Source of the DNA: Collinsella provencensis
Lineage (GTDB): Bacteria > Actinomycetota > Coriobacteriia > Coriobacteriales > Coriobacteriaceae
DNA length: 64,000 nt
Assembly: GCF_900199705.1 (NCBI RefSeq)
Contig: NZ_LT904908.1
Location: 860,530 to 924,529 of the forward strand
Reading direction: 5' to 3'
The translations under genes were made by a program, and so were the position numbers. How positions within the stretch are numbered: the first letter of the stretch is position 1; each line of letters opens with the position of its first letter. Positions 1 to 9,593 of this stretch are shown here, in pieces. The notes under the pieces were generated by a model. It saw nothing but the letters and a program-made list of their open reading frames with translations, was not told where the DNA came from and did not search any database.

Positions 1-1181
1 AAGTCCTCTCGATTCGCAATCGAGGCGTTCACGCTCGTGAGCGAAACTCCCAGGTAAGGATGGACCGGGACCTCGCCGTCGATAATCTGGTTAGCGATGT
101 TGATGGCGTAGTTGGAAGGAATGGCAAAACCCACGCTCGAGCTGGAGCCCGAATAGGATTCAAGCATCGAGCAGATGCCGATAAGCTTGCCTTCAGAGTT
201 AACCAGCGCACCACCGGAATTGCCAGGGTTAATGGCTGCGTCGGTCTGAATCATGTTGGCATAAATCGCAATGCCGTCGTCATTCATGAGCGCAGTGGAT
301 CGATAGAGCGCGGAGACGATACCAGCGGAAACAGACTGCTCATTGCCGAAGGGACTGCCCACGGTCATAGCCCACTCGCCCACCACAACATCGTTGGAGT
401 CGGCGACCTCGATAGGCACGAGCTGAACGTCATCGATTCCCTGGAGCTGAATAACGGCAAGGTCGCTCGATGCGTCGGTACCTACGACCTCCGCCTCATA
501 GCTCGCACCGTCGTCGGTTGAGACGACAAGCGTGGTCGCGCCCTCGATGACGTGGTAGTTCGTAAGAATATTACCGTCTTCGTCGAGAATCACACCCGAG
601 CCCACGCCGCCTTCGCCGCTTTCCTCGTCCATAGCGGTAATGGAAACCACCGAAGGCAGCGCCTTTGTGGCCACGGCCTCAGAGAGCGTTGTGTCTTCAG
701 GGTCGATCTTAATTGACGTGATAGCGGAGCCAACAGGGTCGTTCGTGCTTTCGATGTTCTGTTCGGTAATGCGGAAAACACCAGACATCACGAGCGCGAT
801 GACGAGCACCGCACCGGCGACCAAGCCGACAAAGGAAGCCAAAAACACCGGAAGCTTTTTTGTTTTCGTCTTTACGACCGTGCGTGTCTCGGTATGCGTG
901 TGGGACGCGACGTTGCCAGGCACAGGGGGAACCTGCTGCGAGGTGCCGCCACCAGATTGCTGATAGTGCCCGCCAGGAACGCCCTCAGACGCACCAGACG
1001 CAGTACCTGCCTGATCGTAAGACGTGCCAGCAGTCGTCGAATCAAAAGCAGAGGTTGCCCCCGCCGCATACTCCGTAGGCGGAACGGGCGTGGGTTCGAC
1101 CTCAAGGCGCGGCATCGAACCGGTACGCTGGGGTTCCTCGTTTAGGCCGTCGGGACGGCGGGGGATGTTGTCATCACTCAT
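1..1181 (-). CDS. HtrA/DegP-like serine protease, 3' end outside the window
   Basis: This is a membrane-anchored trypsin-like (S1C) protease for envelope protein quality control. The ATG at 1181-1179 has an AAAGGA ribosome site just upstream. A Pro/Ser/Thr-rich cytoplasmic region of about 110 residues is followed by one membrane helix (PVFLASFVGLVAGAVLVIAL) and an extracytoplasmic protease domain. The catalytic triad is visible: His in NYHV, Asp in SSDLAVIQL and Ser in the GNSGGAL motif. The reading frame runs off the window at SLTSVNASIANREDL, where a C-terminal PDZ domain would be expected, so about 393 codons are seen. It is divergent from the DUF389 gene. The family is clear; the natural substrate is not. 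Confidence 0.9.
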   Translation of the reverse strand, partial: MSDDNIPRRPDGLNEEPQRTGSMPRLEVEPTPVPPTEYAAGATSAFDSTTAGTSYDQAGTASGASEGVPGGHYQQSGGGTSQQVPPVPGNVASHTHTETRTVVKTKTKKLPVFLASFVGLVAGAVLVIALVMSGVFRITEQNIESTNDPVGSAITSIKIDPEDTTLSEAVATKALPSVVSITAMDEESGEGGVGSGVILDEDGNILTNYHVIEGATTLVVSTDDGASYEAEVVGTDASSDLAVIQLQGIDDVQLVPIEVADSNDVVVGEWAMTVGSPFGNEQSVSAGIVSALYRSTALMNDDGIAIYANMIQTDAAINPGNSGGALVNSEGKLIGICSMLESYSGSSSSVGFAIPSNYAINIANQIIDGEVPVHPYLGVSLTSVNASIANRED

Positions 1182-1421
1182 AGGGTTCCTTTCGAACGTA
1201 TGTGTCTCGCCAACTGCCTATACGGGCAAAGCGAGCCTCAAATTCACTCCGTTACGTTGTACCCCATACCGTCCCTGCAAAGACAGGGCAAGCCAAAACC
1301 TTAATCGAGTCCTAAGTTAAACGTATGAGAACTTAAGAGATTTGATCGTCATCTATTATAGATGCCACGATATCGGAATACCGCTTCGGTATGCTCCCGA
1401 ACAAACGAGCAGGTGAATCCA

Positions 1422-2561
1422 GTGGATCAGAAGAACGATATACGGAAATACATCGAACGTCACAAGCGTCGTCACGGCATTCGGCCCGCAGGCGATCGAG
1501 CGCTGTGGCAGGTGCAGCGTTTCCTGCGCCGCACCCTCAACATCCGCGAAGGCCGTGCATCCTACAACACGATTCGCAAGCGCTTTGTCAACGGCGCGCG
1601 CCTCACAGGCACCCACTTGTGCATTCTCGTCGCTGCGATGCTCGTGGCCTGCATCGGCCTCGACACGGACTCCGATATCGCCATCATCGGAGCCATGCTC
1701 ATCTGCCCGCTCATGGGATCCGTGCTCGCCATCGCGTACGGACTTGCCACGTTGGATCGCGCCGTTATGCGCGACGCCCTAAGCGGACTTGTGCTTCAAA
1801 TGGCGTTTTGCCTGGCAACTTCAGCGGTGTATTTCTCCCTCTCCCCCATCGCAGAGTTCACGAACGCGCTGATAGAGAACTCGAACCCCACCGCGTGGGA
1901 CCTGCTTGTCGCACTCATCGGCGGCTTTGCGGGCGCGCTAGGCAACTCGCGCGACCAGGAGCCCGCCACGCTCATCTCCGGCGTTGCCGTGGCAACCGCG
2001 CTCATGCCGCCGTTGTGCGCCGCAGGCTTTGGTATCTCCAGCAACGATGCGATGATCTTTTTCGGAGCGCTCTACGAGTTCGGCGTCAACGTGGTATTCA
2101 TCGCGCTCTCTGCCGACATGGTCCTGCTGCTCTTGCGCGCTCCGCTTAAACGCGACCTCAACGGCGACGGCATCGTAACCGAGGAAGAAGAAAAGGAAGC
2201 GCAGATGATGTCCCGCACCATCCGTCACCGCCTTTTGCTGGGTACCGTCATTTTCGCCATCCCCTGCCTGTTCTTCACCGCCGATATGGTGAAGGAGGCA
2301 TCCGAAGATACCATCGTTGCGGCAGATCAATACAACGCCGCCCAAACTGCTCAGGAACTCGAGATCGTCTGCCCTGAGTTCGTTGAGTACTCGGTGGGCG
2401 CGGAGACCTCCGCAACAGGCAACGACAGTGATGTGGAGCGCGAGCTCGTCGCCCGTGTGACTACCACCACCGATCTCGATGCAAGCGACCGGTACATGAT
2501 CGAGAACCTCATTCGCCTTGACGTTCCCGAACTCGACCGCGTGGAGTTTGAAGTCGCGTAA
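1422..2561 (+). CDS. DUF389 family multipass membrane protein
   Basis: Hydrophobic protein with the conserved core of the DUF389 (TIGR00341-like) family: GAMLICPLMGSVLAIAYGL, then AGALGNSRDQEPATLISGVAVATALMPPLCAAG. About six to seven membrane segments lie in residues 75-310, with a soluble C-terminal domain of about 80 residues. The function of the family is not established. An ATG at 1362 is in frame but has no ribosome site and sits on a TATTAT sequence that looks like a -10 box, so I prefer GTG 1422, which has AGGTGA five bases upstream. An EF-hand-like string (DLNGDGIVTEEEE) lies in a cytoplasmic loop near residue 265, which is unusual and might bind calcium. Confidence 0.75.
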   Translation: MDQKNDIRKYIERHKRRHGIRPAGDRALWQVQRFLRRTLNIREGRASYNTIRKRFVNGARLTGTHLCILVAAMLVACIGLDTDSDIAIIGAMLICPLMGSVLAIAYGLATLDRAVMRDALSGLVLQMAFCLATSAVYFSLSPIAEFTNALIENSNPTAWDLLVALIGGFAGALGNSRDQEPATLISGVAVATALMPPLCAAGFGISSNDAMIFFGALYEFGVNVVFIALSADMVLLLLRAPLKRDLNGDGIVTEEEEKEAQMMSRTIRHRLLLGTVIFAIPCLFFTADMVKEASEDTIVAADQYNAAQTAQELEIVCPEFVEYSVGAETSATGNDSDVERELVARVTTTTDLDASDRYMIENLIRLDVPELDRVEFEVA

Positions 2562-2579
2562 CGTGCGGACTGCAGCAAA

Positions 2580-2679
2580 GATTTATGCGTACGCATAAAT
2601 CTTACGCTTCCCACCACTATTTTATGCGAACGCAGATATAATTCAGTAACAACAACAAATTTATGCGCACGCATAAGGA
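2580..2679 (+). promoter_or_regulatory. hipBA control region: three operator palindromes, -10 box and ribosome site
   Basis: Three copies of TTATGCGnnCGCATAA-type dyads lie upstream of hipB. O1 (2580-2601) is a perfect 22-bp palindrome around TTATGCGTACGCATAA. O2 (2622-2638) is degenerate on its right arm and overlaps a perfect TATAAT at 2637-2642. O3 (2661-2676, TTATGCGCACGCATAA) directly abuts the AAGGAGG ribosome site of hipB. The layout fits autorepression by HipB or HipBA, as known for E. coli hipBA. Confidence 0.8.
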
Positions 2680-2687
2680 GGGGTAGC

Positions 2688-2900
2688 ATGGAGAAAATAG
2701 CCTCCGCGCGCGACCTCGGACAGGCAATTCGGCACGAGCGCAAGCTACAGGGTTATACACAGGAGGAAGTCGCCGCGTTCTCAGGAGTTGGTATCACCTT
2801 CATCTCAAACCTAGAGCGCGGAAAAGGCACCTCTGAATTTGACAAAGCGCTTGCCGTCGCACAAATCCTGGGCATCGACCTTTTTGCAAAACGGAGGTAA
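2688..2900 (+). CDS. hipB: HipB-like antitoxin, XRE helix-turn-helix
   Basis: A 70-residue Cro/C1-type DNA-binding protein. The helix-turn-helix spans about residues 12-55, with the typical GYTQEEVAAFSGVGITFISNLERGK arrangement (residues 24-48), followed by a short tail (GIDLFAKRR). The start has a strong AAGGAGG site at 2675-2681. It lies 6 nt upstream of hipA and should form a complex with it, both neutralising the kinase and binding the three upstream palindromes. The pairing with hipA supports an antitoxin role rather than a general regulator. Confidence 0.88.
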   Translation: MEKIASARDLGQAIRHERKLQGYTQEEVAAFSGVGITFISNLERGKGTSEFDKALAVAQILGIDLFAKRR

Positions 2901-2906
2901 GAGCCT

Positions 2907-4163
2907 ATGAATCTCCAGGTATTCCGTTTTGACGGCACCATGCTCCAACTTGTGGGAGAGCTCAATGGCGAACTTGGCACATTTACATACGACTCAACAT
3001 ACCTTGCCTCGGGCATCGCCTTCCCGCTCTCGCAATCTCTCCCTCTGCAAACTGAGCCGTTTGAACAGGCACAATACCTCGCATACTTTGACGGACTATT
3101 GCCCGAGGAGCAAGCGCGGCGCGAACTAGCCGCCCGTATCCGGGTTCGAGAAGACGATTACTTCGCTCTTTTGTCCGCGGTCGGCAGGGAATGCATCGGA
3201 GATGTCGTAATCTGCGAAAAGCCGCCCAAGATCGAAATGGGATATGCCGCTGTTTCGAAAAAGAAACTCATCGAGCAGTTCCGCGGGGCGGAATCTGTGG
3301 CACAAGCCCTCAATGCCACGAGGCTTTCGCTCGCGGGATCACAAAGCAAACTAGGATTGTCCCACATGCCAGAAAAACCGCTGGATACGGCATGGTTCAA
3401 ACCGCATGACATGGCAGCCTCAACCCATGTTCTTAAAATCGGGAGCCTTGAGGCCATCCCCTATTTTGAATACCTCTGTATGAACGCTGCGAAGGCTTGC
3501 GGTCTTGCGGTCGCCAAAACAGAACTGCTCGATTTCGGGCGACCCGTTATTGCAAGCGAGAGATTTGATCGCGTTGTATCGGTCGAGCACGAAGAGCTGC
3601 AGGTCGAGCGACTTCATCAGGAGGATTTGGCACAGGCCTTCAATATCTCATCGGGTTCAAAATATGCCGAGCTCTCCGAGGACAGCTTCAAGGCGATTGC
3701 CGACTTCCTAAGAGCAAGCTCCGCAACGCCCCTGCGTGATATCCAACAGCTGTCCCTGCTCACCTGTATCAACTATTTGATGGGCAACTGCGACGCACAC
3801 CTCAAGAACCTATCTCTGCTCTACCATGAGGACGGGTCATTCTCCCTGGCACCTTGTTACGACATCATCTGCACCACATGGTTTGATCGCTTTAGCAGAG
3901 AGTTGGGCATGAGGATTGGAGGAGCCTCGGACATCGATGCGGTCGACTCAAAAGCGCTCGAAAACTTCTGCGGCAGCCTCGGCATGCGCCCAGCCGCCCT
4001 CAAAAAACAGTGCGCAAGCGTTATAGAACACGTTGCACCCGCAATTGAGACGGCAGCAGATCGCCTGAATAAGGCCTTCCCCCAGCTTCCGTATTACGCC
4101 GACGACCTGCTTGAGGACATGCAACCCAGGCTTGCCGTCCTCAAGCATTTCGCAAACAGCTAG
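2907..4163 (+). CDS. hipA: HipA-family serine/threonine kinase toxin
   Basis: A 418-residue HipA protein, close to the family's usual length of about 440. It has the N-terminal subdomain (residues 1-100, including FDGLLPEEQARRELA), the nucleotide loop SLAGSQSKLGL near residue 145, the catalytic loop NCDAHLKNLSLL (Asp near residue 298) and the metal-binding APCYDII motif near 320. All kinase residues look intact. E. coli HipA phosphorylates glutamyl-tRNA synthetase and induces growth arrest; whether this relative has the same target cannot be told from sequence. The ribosome site is GGAGG six bases from the hipB stop, so the two genes are co-expressed. The downstream gene is convergent with a 9-bp gap. 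Confidence 0.88.
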   Translation: MNLQVFRFDGTMLQLVGELNGELGTFTYDSTYLASGIAFPLSQSLPLQTEPFEQAQYLAYFDGLLPEEQARRELAARIRVREDDYFALLSAVGRECIGDVVICEKPPKIEMGYAAVSKKKLIEQFRGAESVAQALNATRLSLAGSQSKLGLSHMPEKPLDTAWFKPHDMAASTHVLKIGSLEAIPYFEYLCMNAAKACGLAVAKTELLDFGRPVIASERFDRVVSVEHEELQVERLHQEDLAQAFNISSGSKYAELSEDSFKAIADFLRASSATPLRDIQQLSLLTCINYLMGNCDAHLKNLSLLYHEDGSFSLAPCYDIICTTWFDRFSRELGMRIGGASDIDAVDSKALENFCGSLGMRPAALKKQCASVIEHVAPAIETAADRLNKAFPQLPYYADDLLEDMQPRLAVLKHFANS

Positions 4164-4172
4164 CCTTCACGC

Positions 4173-7100
4173 CTACGCGCGATGGTGCGGCTTCAGCCGG
4201 CTTGTCACCGAATCGCGACGCTCGAGTGCAATCGGCTCCATCATAAAGCCCTTGCCCGCGCGCATGTTCTCCTTCGCCACGCTAATCATGAGCTTGATAC
4301 GATTGAGCTGGTTGACCTCGCTCGCACCCGGATCGTAGTCCACGGCAACGATGTTGCTCTCGGGATGCTGACGACGCAGCTCCTTGATCACGGCCTTGCC
4401 CACCACGTGGTTGGGCAGGCACGCAAACGGCTGTGTGCAGATGATATTCGGTGCGCCATGGTCGATCAGGTCGAGCATCTCGGCCGTAAGCAACCAGCCC
4501 TCGCCCATGTTGTTGCAAAGGCTCAGCACCTGCGACGCCTTATCGGCCATCGCCGAGATGGGCTCCGGCTTTTCAAAACGCTTCGACTTCTCAAGCAAAT
4601 CCTCAACCGGCTTGCGCATCCAATCCACCACGCCGATCGCAGCCTCCATTGCCGCGCTATCCTTGGTGGAGCTGCCCAGCTCATCGCGCTGGACTTGCGA
4701 ATTGCTCATGGAATACAGGAAGAAGTCGAGCAGACCCGGCACCACGGCCTCGCAGCCTTCGGCCTCGATCACGTCGACCACGTGGTTGTTCGCCGTGGGG
4801 TGGAACTTGACCAGAATCTCGCCCACCACGCCCACGCGCGGCTTGGTGCCCTCGTTTACCAGCGGAAGCGTGTCAAACGCCTGAATCGCCTCACGCGAGA
4901 GACGCGTGAACGAACGACGCGTGAACCCGGGCGCCATGTGACGCGCGCGGTCCATGAAACGCTCGAACAGCTCGTTGGCGGCACCCGGCGTTGCCTCATA
5001 CGGACGGCAGCGGTAGAGCATCTGCATCATGAGGTCGCCAAACAGCACGCTGTACACGCAGGCCTTGAGCATGGGAACGCTCAGCTTGAAACCGGGGTTG
5101 TTCTCGTCGAGCTTCACGGCGGAAAGCGAGATCACGGGGATCTGCGGGTTGCCGCTCTCGCGCAGTGCCTTGCGGATGAGCGCGATGTAGTTGGTGGCGC
5201 GGCATCCGCCGCCCGTCTGCGAGATCACCACGGCGGTGCGCGACAGGTCGTACTTGCCGCTTTCGATGGCCTCCATAATCTGACCCGTCACCAGGATGGA
5301 CGGATAGCAGATGTCGTTGTTCACGTAGCGCAAGCCCGCCTCAACGGCCCCGCGGTCGGTGGAGGGAAGCAGCTCCAGGTTGTAGCCGGCGGCGTGGAAC
5401 ACCTCTTTGATGAGGTCGAAGTGAATGGGCGCCATCTGCGGGCACAAAATGGTATAGCCCGCTTCCTTCATCTCCTCGGTGAAGGGCACCTTTTCCCATG
5501 CGGTGCTCTGCGCCTTGCGCTGAGCCGAAAGCGCGTACTTGCGCGTGGCGAACACGGGAGCATCCTCGCTGGGGCCAACTGGCGCGGCATCGCCCTGAAC
5601 AAGCTCGGTACCAGCAGCCTTTGCCTCCGCCGCACGCTCGGCTTCCTGGTCCTTGAGCGCCGCCATCAGCGAACGGATGCGGATGCGCGCCGCGCCCAAA
5701 TTGCTGACCTCGTCGATCTTGAGCACCGTGTAAATCTTGCCGGACGCCTCGAGAATCTCCTGCACCTGGTCGGTGGTAAGCGCGTCCAAACCGCAGCCAA
5801 ACGAGTTGAGCTGCACAAGATCGAGGTCGTTGCGCATGGTCACAAAGCGCGCCGCCGCGTACAGGCGGCTATGGAACATCCACTGGTCAACGACGCGAAT
5901 GGGACGCTCGGGTTTGATGAGGTGCGCCACGGAATCCTCGGTGAGCACCGCAAAGCCAAAGCTCGCGATGAGCTCGGGCAGGGCATGGTTGATCTCGGGG
6001 TCGTTGTGATACGGACGACCCGCCAGCACGATGCCATGGCCGCCGTGCTCCTCGATCCAACGCATGGTCTCCTCGCCCATGGTCTGGATGTCCTCGTGGA
6101 AACGCGCGTCGGCCTCATACGCTGCGTTTACGGCAGCGTCGATCTCGGTGCGCGTGATCTTGGGGCCCCGCACGCGCCCGCGACCCGCCTCAGCATCCGC
6201 CACGCGCTCGACTGCGAGCAGCTCATACAGGCGACGCTTGAGTTCGATTTTGTCGTGATACGGCACGAAGGGGTACATGAACTCGACGTGCTTCTCCCCC
6301 AGCTCGTCGATATTCAGACCGAGCGCCGTGGGATAGCTCATCACGATGGGGCAGTTGTAGCAGTTGCCCGCGGTGGGATCCTCCTTGCGCTCCCAACGCA
6401 CGCACGGCATCCAGATAAAATCGGGGTCCTTGGCGATGAGATTCATGATGTGCCCGTGGCTGAGCTTGGCGGGATAGCACACGCTCTCGCTCGGCATGGA
6501 CTCGATGCCCGCCTCGTACGTGGCCTTGCTCGAGTTGTCCGAAAGCACCACGCTAAAACCCAGACGTGTGAAGAACGCGTGCCAGAACGGGTAGTTCTCG
6601 TACATGTTGAGCGCGCGCGGGATACCCACCGTGCCGCGCGGTGCCTCTTCGGGAGCGAGCACATCGCGGTTGAAGAGCAGATCGTTTTTGCGGGCGAACA
6701 GGTTTGGCACCTCGGTCTTTGCCTTGCGATGACCCGCACCCTTCTCGCAGCGGTTTCCGGTGATGAAGCGACGTCCACCGCCGAAGTCGTTGATGGTCAG
6801 ACGGCAGTTGTTAGAGCAACGACCGCAACGCACGTGTTTTTGCGTCACGGTGAGACCGATGATCTCGTCAGTCGAGAGAATAGTTGAAGTGCCCCCCGCG
6901 CCGGCGCGGTCGCGCGCGAGCAGAGCCGCGCCGTACGCACCCATGCAGCCGGCGATGTCCGGACGGATGGCATCCACGCCGGTGAGCAGCTCGAACGCGC
7001 GAAGCGTGGCATCAGACATAAAGGTACCGCCCTGGACGATCACCTGGGTGCCGATCTCCTTGGGATCACGCAATTTGATGACCTTGAACAGGGCGTTCTT

Positions 7101-8726
7101 GATGACAGAATACGAAAGGCCGGCAGCGATGTCACCCACCGTGGCGCCTTCCTTTTGCGCCTGCTTCACGCGGGAGTTCATGAACACGGTGCAACGGCTA
7201 CCCAGGTCAACGGGGCTCTTCGCCTTGATGGCCTCGGCCGCGAACGCGCGGACATCCATATCCATAGACACGGCGAAGCTCTCGATAAAGCTGCCGCATC
7301 CACTCGAGCATGCCTCGTTGAGCATGATGTGCTCGATCACGCCGTCACGCACGCGCAGGCATTTCATGTCCTGGCCGCCGATGTCGAGGATGAACTCGAC
7401 GCCCGGCAAAAACGCACGCGCTCCGCGCAGATGCGCCACTGTCTCGATCTCGCCCGAATCGGCCTTGAGAGCCTCGATGAGCAGCGCCTCGCCGTAACCC
7501 GTCGTGGTCACATGCCCAATGCTGCAACCTGCGGGGATATGCGCGTAGAAGTCGGCCATGATGGTCTTGGCCGTACCCAGGATGTCGCCGTTGTTGTTGC
7601 CGTACCACGTGTGCAGCAGCTGGCCGTCCTCGCCCACCATCGCGGCTTTCATGGTAGTGGAACCCGCATCGATACCGATGAACACACGACCCTGGTACCC
7701 CTCGAGTTCACCGCGCGGCACCACCTCGCGGTCATGGCGCTCTTTGAACGCTGCAAAGTCCTCCTCGGTGGCAAAGAGCGCATCGAGGCGCGCTACCTCA
7801 TCGCCCTGCGTGTCACCCAAATTGTCGATGGCCGCGATAAGCTCGGGGAACGTGGCGAGCTTGTCCGACTCGTGCGCCATGGCGGCACCGGATGCCACAA
7901 ACAGGTGGGCGTTCTCAGGCACGATGATATGCTCGTCGTCGAGGTTAAGTGTGATATAGAAACGACGACGCAATTCAGAGAGATACTGCAGCGGGCCGCC
8001 GAGGAAGGCGACATGCCCGCGAATGGGACGACCGCATGCAAGGCCGGAGATGGTCTGTGTCACCACGGCCTGGAAGATGGACGCCGCAACGTCCTCGGGG
8101 CGAGCGCCCTCGTTGAGCAGGGGCTGCACGTCCGTTTTGGCGAACACACCGCAACGGCTCGCGATGGGGTAGATGATGGTTGCGCCCTTGGCGAGCTCAT
8201 TCAAGCCCGCGGCGTCGGTATGCAGCAGTGTCGCCATCTGGTCGATAAACGCGCCGGTGCCGCCCGCACACGTTCCGTTCATGCGCTGTTCGATACCGCT
8301 ATCGAAATAGATGATCTTGGCATCCTCGCCGCCGAGCTCGATTGCCACGTCCGTCTGCGGAATGAGCGTCTCAACGGCGCGCTTGCTCGCAATGACTTCC
8401 TGCACGAACTCGAGCCCGAGCCACTGCGAGAGCAGCAAGCCACCCGAACCCGTAATGGCGCAGGTCATCTGCTCGGTGGGCATCAGGTTTACCACGCCGG
8501 CAAAGAGGTCGCGCGCGCAGGCACGCACATCGGTGTGGTGACGCTGATACTTGGCGTACACGATCTCGTTGGCATCATTGAGCACGGCGAGCTTAACGGT
8601 GGTGGAGCCCACGTCGATACCCAAGTGAAGCTGGCCGTTCGAATTCTGCGGATTCCAAATCGCGCCCTCGGGCACCTGCGGCGCCTGCTCGTTCACATCG
8701 TTCATATCAGCAATATTCTCTGCCAT
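4173..8726 (-). CDS. Giant 2-hydroxyacyl-CoA dehydratase activase-type protein (BadF/BadG/BcrA/BcrD fused to dehydratase-like domains)
   Basis: A 1517-residue fusion. Residues about 33-300 and 345-620 are two ASKHA-fold BcrAD_BadFG ATPase domains (GIDVGSTTVKLAV and GIDAGSTTMKAAM), each followed by the Gly- and Cys-rich cluster loop (NGTCAGGTGAF; NEACSSGCGSF) that in HgdC-type activators supplies ligands for the bridging [4Fe-4S]. Next is a Cys motif (RCGRCSNNC, near 660), a DUF2229-like domain, and a C-terminal dehydratase-like part with CYPSILVTGQI and QTGGGCRATNY. Activators of this type use ATP to inject an electron into a dehydratase. No separate dehydratase subunits or CoA genes are adjacent, so the substrate is unknown. 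The ribosome site GAGGAG overlaps the stop of the TetR gene 2 nt upstream, so the two are one operon. Confidence 0.88.
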   Translation of the reverse strand: MAENIADMNDVNEQAPQVPEGAIWNPQNSNGQLHLGIDVGSTTVKLAVLNDANEIVYAKYQRHHTDVRACARDLFAGVVNLMPTEQMTCAITGSGGLLLSQWLGLEFVQEVIASKRAVETLIPQTDVAIELGGEDAKIIYFDSGIEQRMNGTCAGGTGAFIDQMATLLHTDAAGLNELAKGATIIYPIASRCGVFAKTDVQPLLNEGARPEDVAASIFQAVVTQTISGLACGRPIRGHVAFLGGPLQYLSELRRRFYITLNLDDEHIIVPENAHLFVASGAAMAHESDKLATFPELIAAIDNLGDTQGDEVARLDALFATEEDFAAFKERHDREVVPRGELEGYQGRVFIGIDAGSTTMKAAMVGEDGQLLHTWYGNNNGDILGTAKTIMADFYAHIPAGCSIGHVTTTGYGEALLIEALKADSGEIETVAHLRGARAFLPGVEFILDIGGQDMKCLRVRDGVIEHIMLNEACSSGCGSFIESFAVSMDMDVRAFAAEAIKAKSPVDLGSRCTVFMNSRVKQAQKEGATVGDIAAGLSYSVIKNALFKVIKLRDPKEIGTQVIVQGGTFMSDATLRAFELLTGVDAIRPDIAGCMGAYGAALLARDRAGAGGTSTILSTDEIIGLTVTQKHVRCGRCSNNCRLTINDFGGGRRFITGNRCEKGAGHRKAKTEVPNLFARKNDLLFNRDVLAPEEAPRGTVGIPRALNMYENYPFWHAFFTRLGFSVVLSDNSSKATYEAGIESMPSESVCYPAKLSHGHIMNLIAKDPDFIWMPCVRWERKEDPTAGNCYNCPIVMSYPTALGLNIDELGEKHVEFMYPFVPYHDKIELKRRLYELLAVERVADAEAGRGRVRGPKITRTEIDAAVNAAYEADARFHEDIQTMGEETMRWIEEHGGHGIVLAGRPYHNDPEINHALPELIASFGFAVLTEDSVAHLIKPERPIRVVDQWMFHSRLYAAARFVTMRNDLDLVQLNSFGCGLDALTTDQVQEILEASGKIYTVLKIDEVSNLGAARIRIRSLMAALKDQEAERAAEAKAAGTELVQGDAAPVGPSEDAPVFATRKYALSAQRKAQSTAWEKVPFTEEMKEAGYTILCPQMAPIHFDLIKEVFHAAGYNLELLPSTDRGAVEAGLRYVNNDICYPSILVTGQIMEAIESGKYDLSRTAVVISQTGGGCRATNYIALIRKALRESGNPQIPVISLSAVKLDENNPGFKLSVPMLKACVYSVLFGDLMMQMLYRCRPYEATPGAANELFERFMDRARHMAPGFTRRSFTRLSREAIQAFDTLPLVNEGTKPRVGVVGEILVKFHPTANNHVVDVIEAEGCEAVVPGLLDFFLYSMSNSQVQRDELGSSTKDSAAMEAAIGVVDWMRKPVEDLLEKSKRFEKPEPISAMADKASQVLSLCNNMGEGWLLTAEMLDLIDHGAPNIICTQPFACLPNHVVGKAVIKELRRQHPESNIVAVDYDPGASEVNQLNRIKLMISVAKENMRAGKGFMMEPIALERRDSVTSRLKPHHRA

Positions 8727-8728
8727 AG

Positions 8729-9571
8729 CTACTCCTCTTCCGTCTGGTTGGAAGCGCCACTCAGTGCGTTCACGTTTGCAAAGTCACGCGAGGCAACAGT
8801 CCCGCCAAAGTCGAAGTTGTCCACGTTCAACTCGAACAGCTTCAAGCCGTATTTCGGCACGTTGATGTCGATGGGCATGCCATAGAGATCACCGGGACGG
8901 ACAAACGCGATGACGGTCATGATGCACGCCATCGTTTTGGGCGACTCGTGACAGCCCGTGGCAAACCACCGCTGTACCACACCCACCTCGGATGCCACCA
9001 CCGAAGTGAGGTAATAATCGAAGAATGTTTTTAGTACGCCGGGAAAGATACCCGTTTGCATACGCTGAGATACCTCGCCGCGCACCATTTCGATGATTTT
9101 CTCGATAAACGCCGGGTCTCCGCCGGTACCCAACAGCGATCCGATGAGCTCGCGGTTATCCGCCAGATATTGCAGCAGCTCAACGGCGCCGGGAGCAGGC
9201 TCGACTTCATCGATGCTCCTGTAGAGGTCGGGCAGCGTGAGCTCGCTGAAATTGTGCACGCGTTCGCGTATCTCCTCGAGCAAAACGCGCTCCACCTGCT
9301 CGATGAAGTCCGGGATGTCCCTGTAATGAGAGTAAAACGTGCGCCGCGTCAAACCCGCGCGCTCGGTGAGCGTGGCAACACTCAGATGGGCGATATCCTC
9401 GCCCATCGCAAGCTCTTGGGCAAGTGCACGCTGCAGCGCGCGCTGGGAGCGTAGGCTACGGCGATCCGACTTACAGGGCGAGGTCGTAGCGCGTCCTCGG
9501 TCGGTCCCGTCCGCCCGCGTTGCGGCATGTGCCTGTACGTGGTGCAGCGAAGGTTCCGCAATGGAAGGCAT
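8729..9571 (-). CDS. TetR family transcriptional regulator
   Basis: A 280-residue regulator whose helix-turn-helix (residues about 55-85) contains LSVATLTERAGLTRRTFYSHY, typical of TetR proteins with a C-terminal ligand domain. The first 40 residues are basic and low in complexity, longer than usual. The start ATG follows AAGGGG. It is the first gene of a two-gene unit with the giant activase, so it probably controls that gene together with itself. Two inverted repeats at 9594-9627 immediately upstream are good operator candidates. The inducer is unknown; an acyl-CoA or related acid would fit the partner gene but is only a guess. Confidence 0.85.
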   Translation of the reverse strand: MPSIAEPSLHHVQAHAATRADGTDRGRATTSPCKSDRRSLRSQRALQRALAQELAMGEDIAHLSVATLTERAGLTRRTFYSHYRDIPDFIEQVERVLLEEIRERVHNFSELTLPDLYRSIDEVEPAPGAVELLQYLADNRELIGSLLGTGGDPAFIEKIIEMVRGEVSQRMQTGIFPGVLKTFFDYYLTSVVASEVGVVQRWFATGCHESPKTMACIMTVIAFVRPGDLYGMPIDINVPKYGLKLFELNVDNFDFGGTVASRDFANVNALSGASNQTEEE

Positions 9572-9593
9572 GGCGCCCCTTTCATGTTGCTAT

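Noticed and set aside
4182-8885. Long plus-strand ORFs (901 and 576 codons) opposite the giant activase gene
   Set aside because: They are Arg/His/Ala-rich shadows of the high-GC coding strand, with no ribosome site or recognisable domain; the minus-strand frame has clear family motifs.
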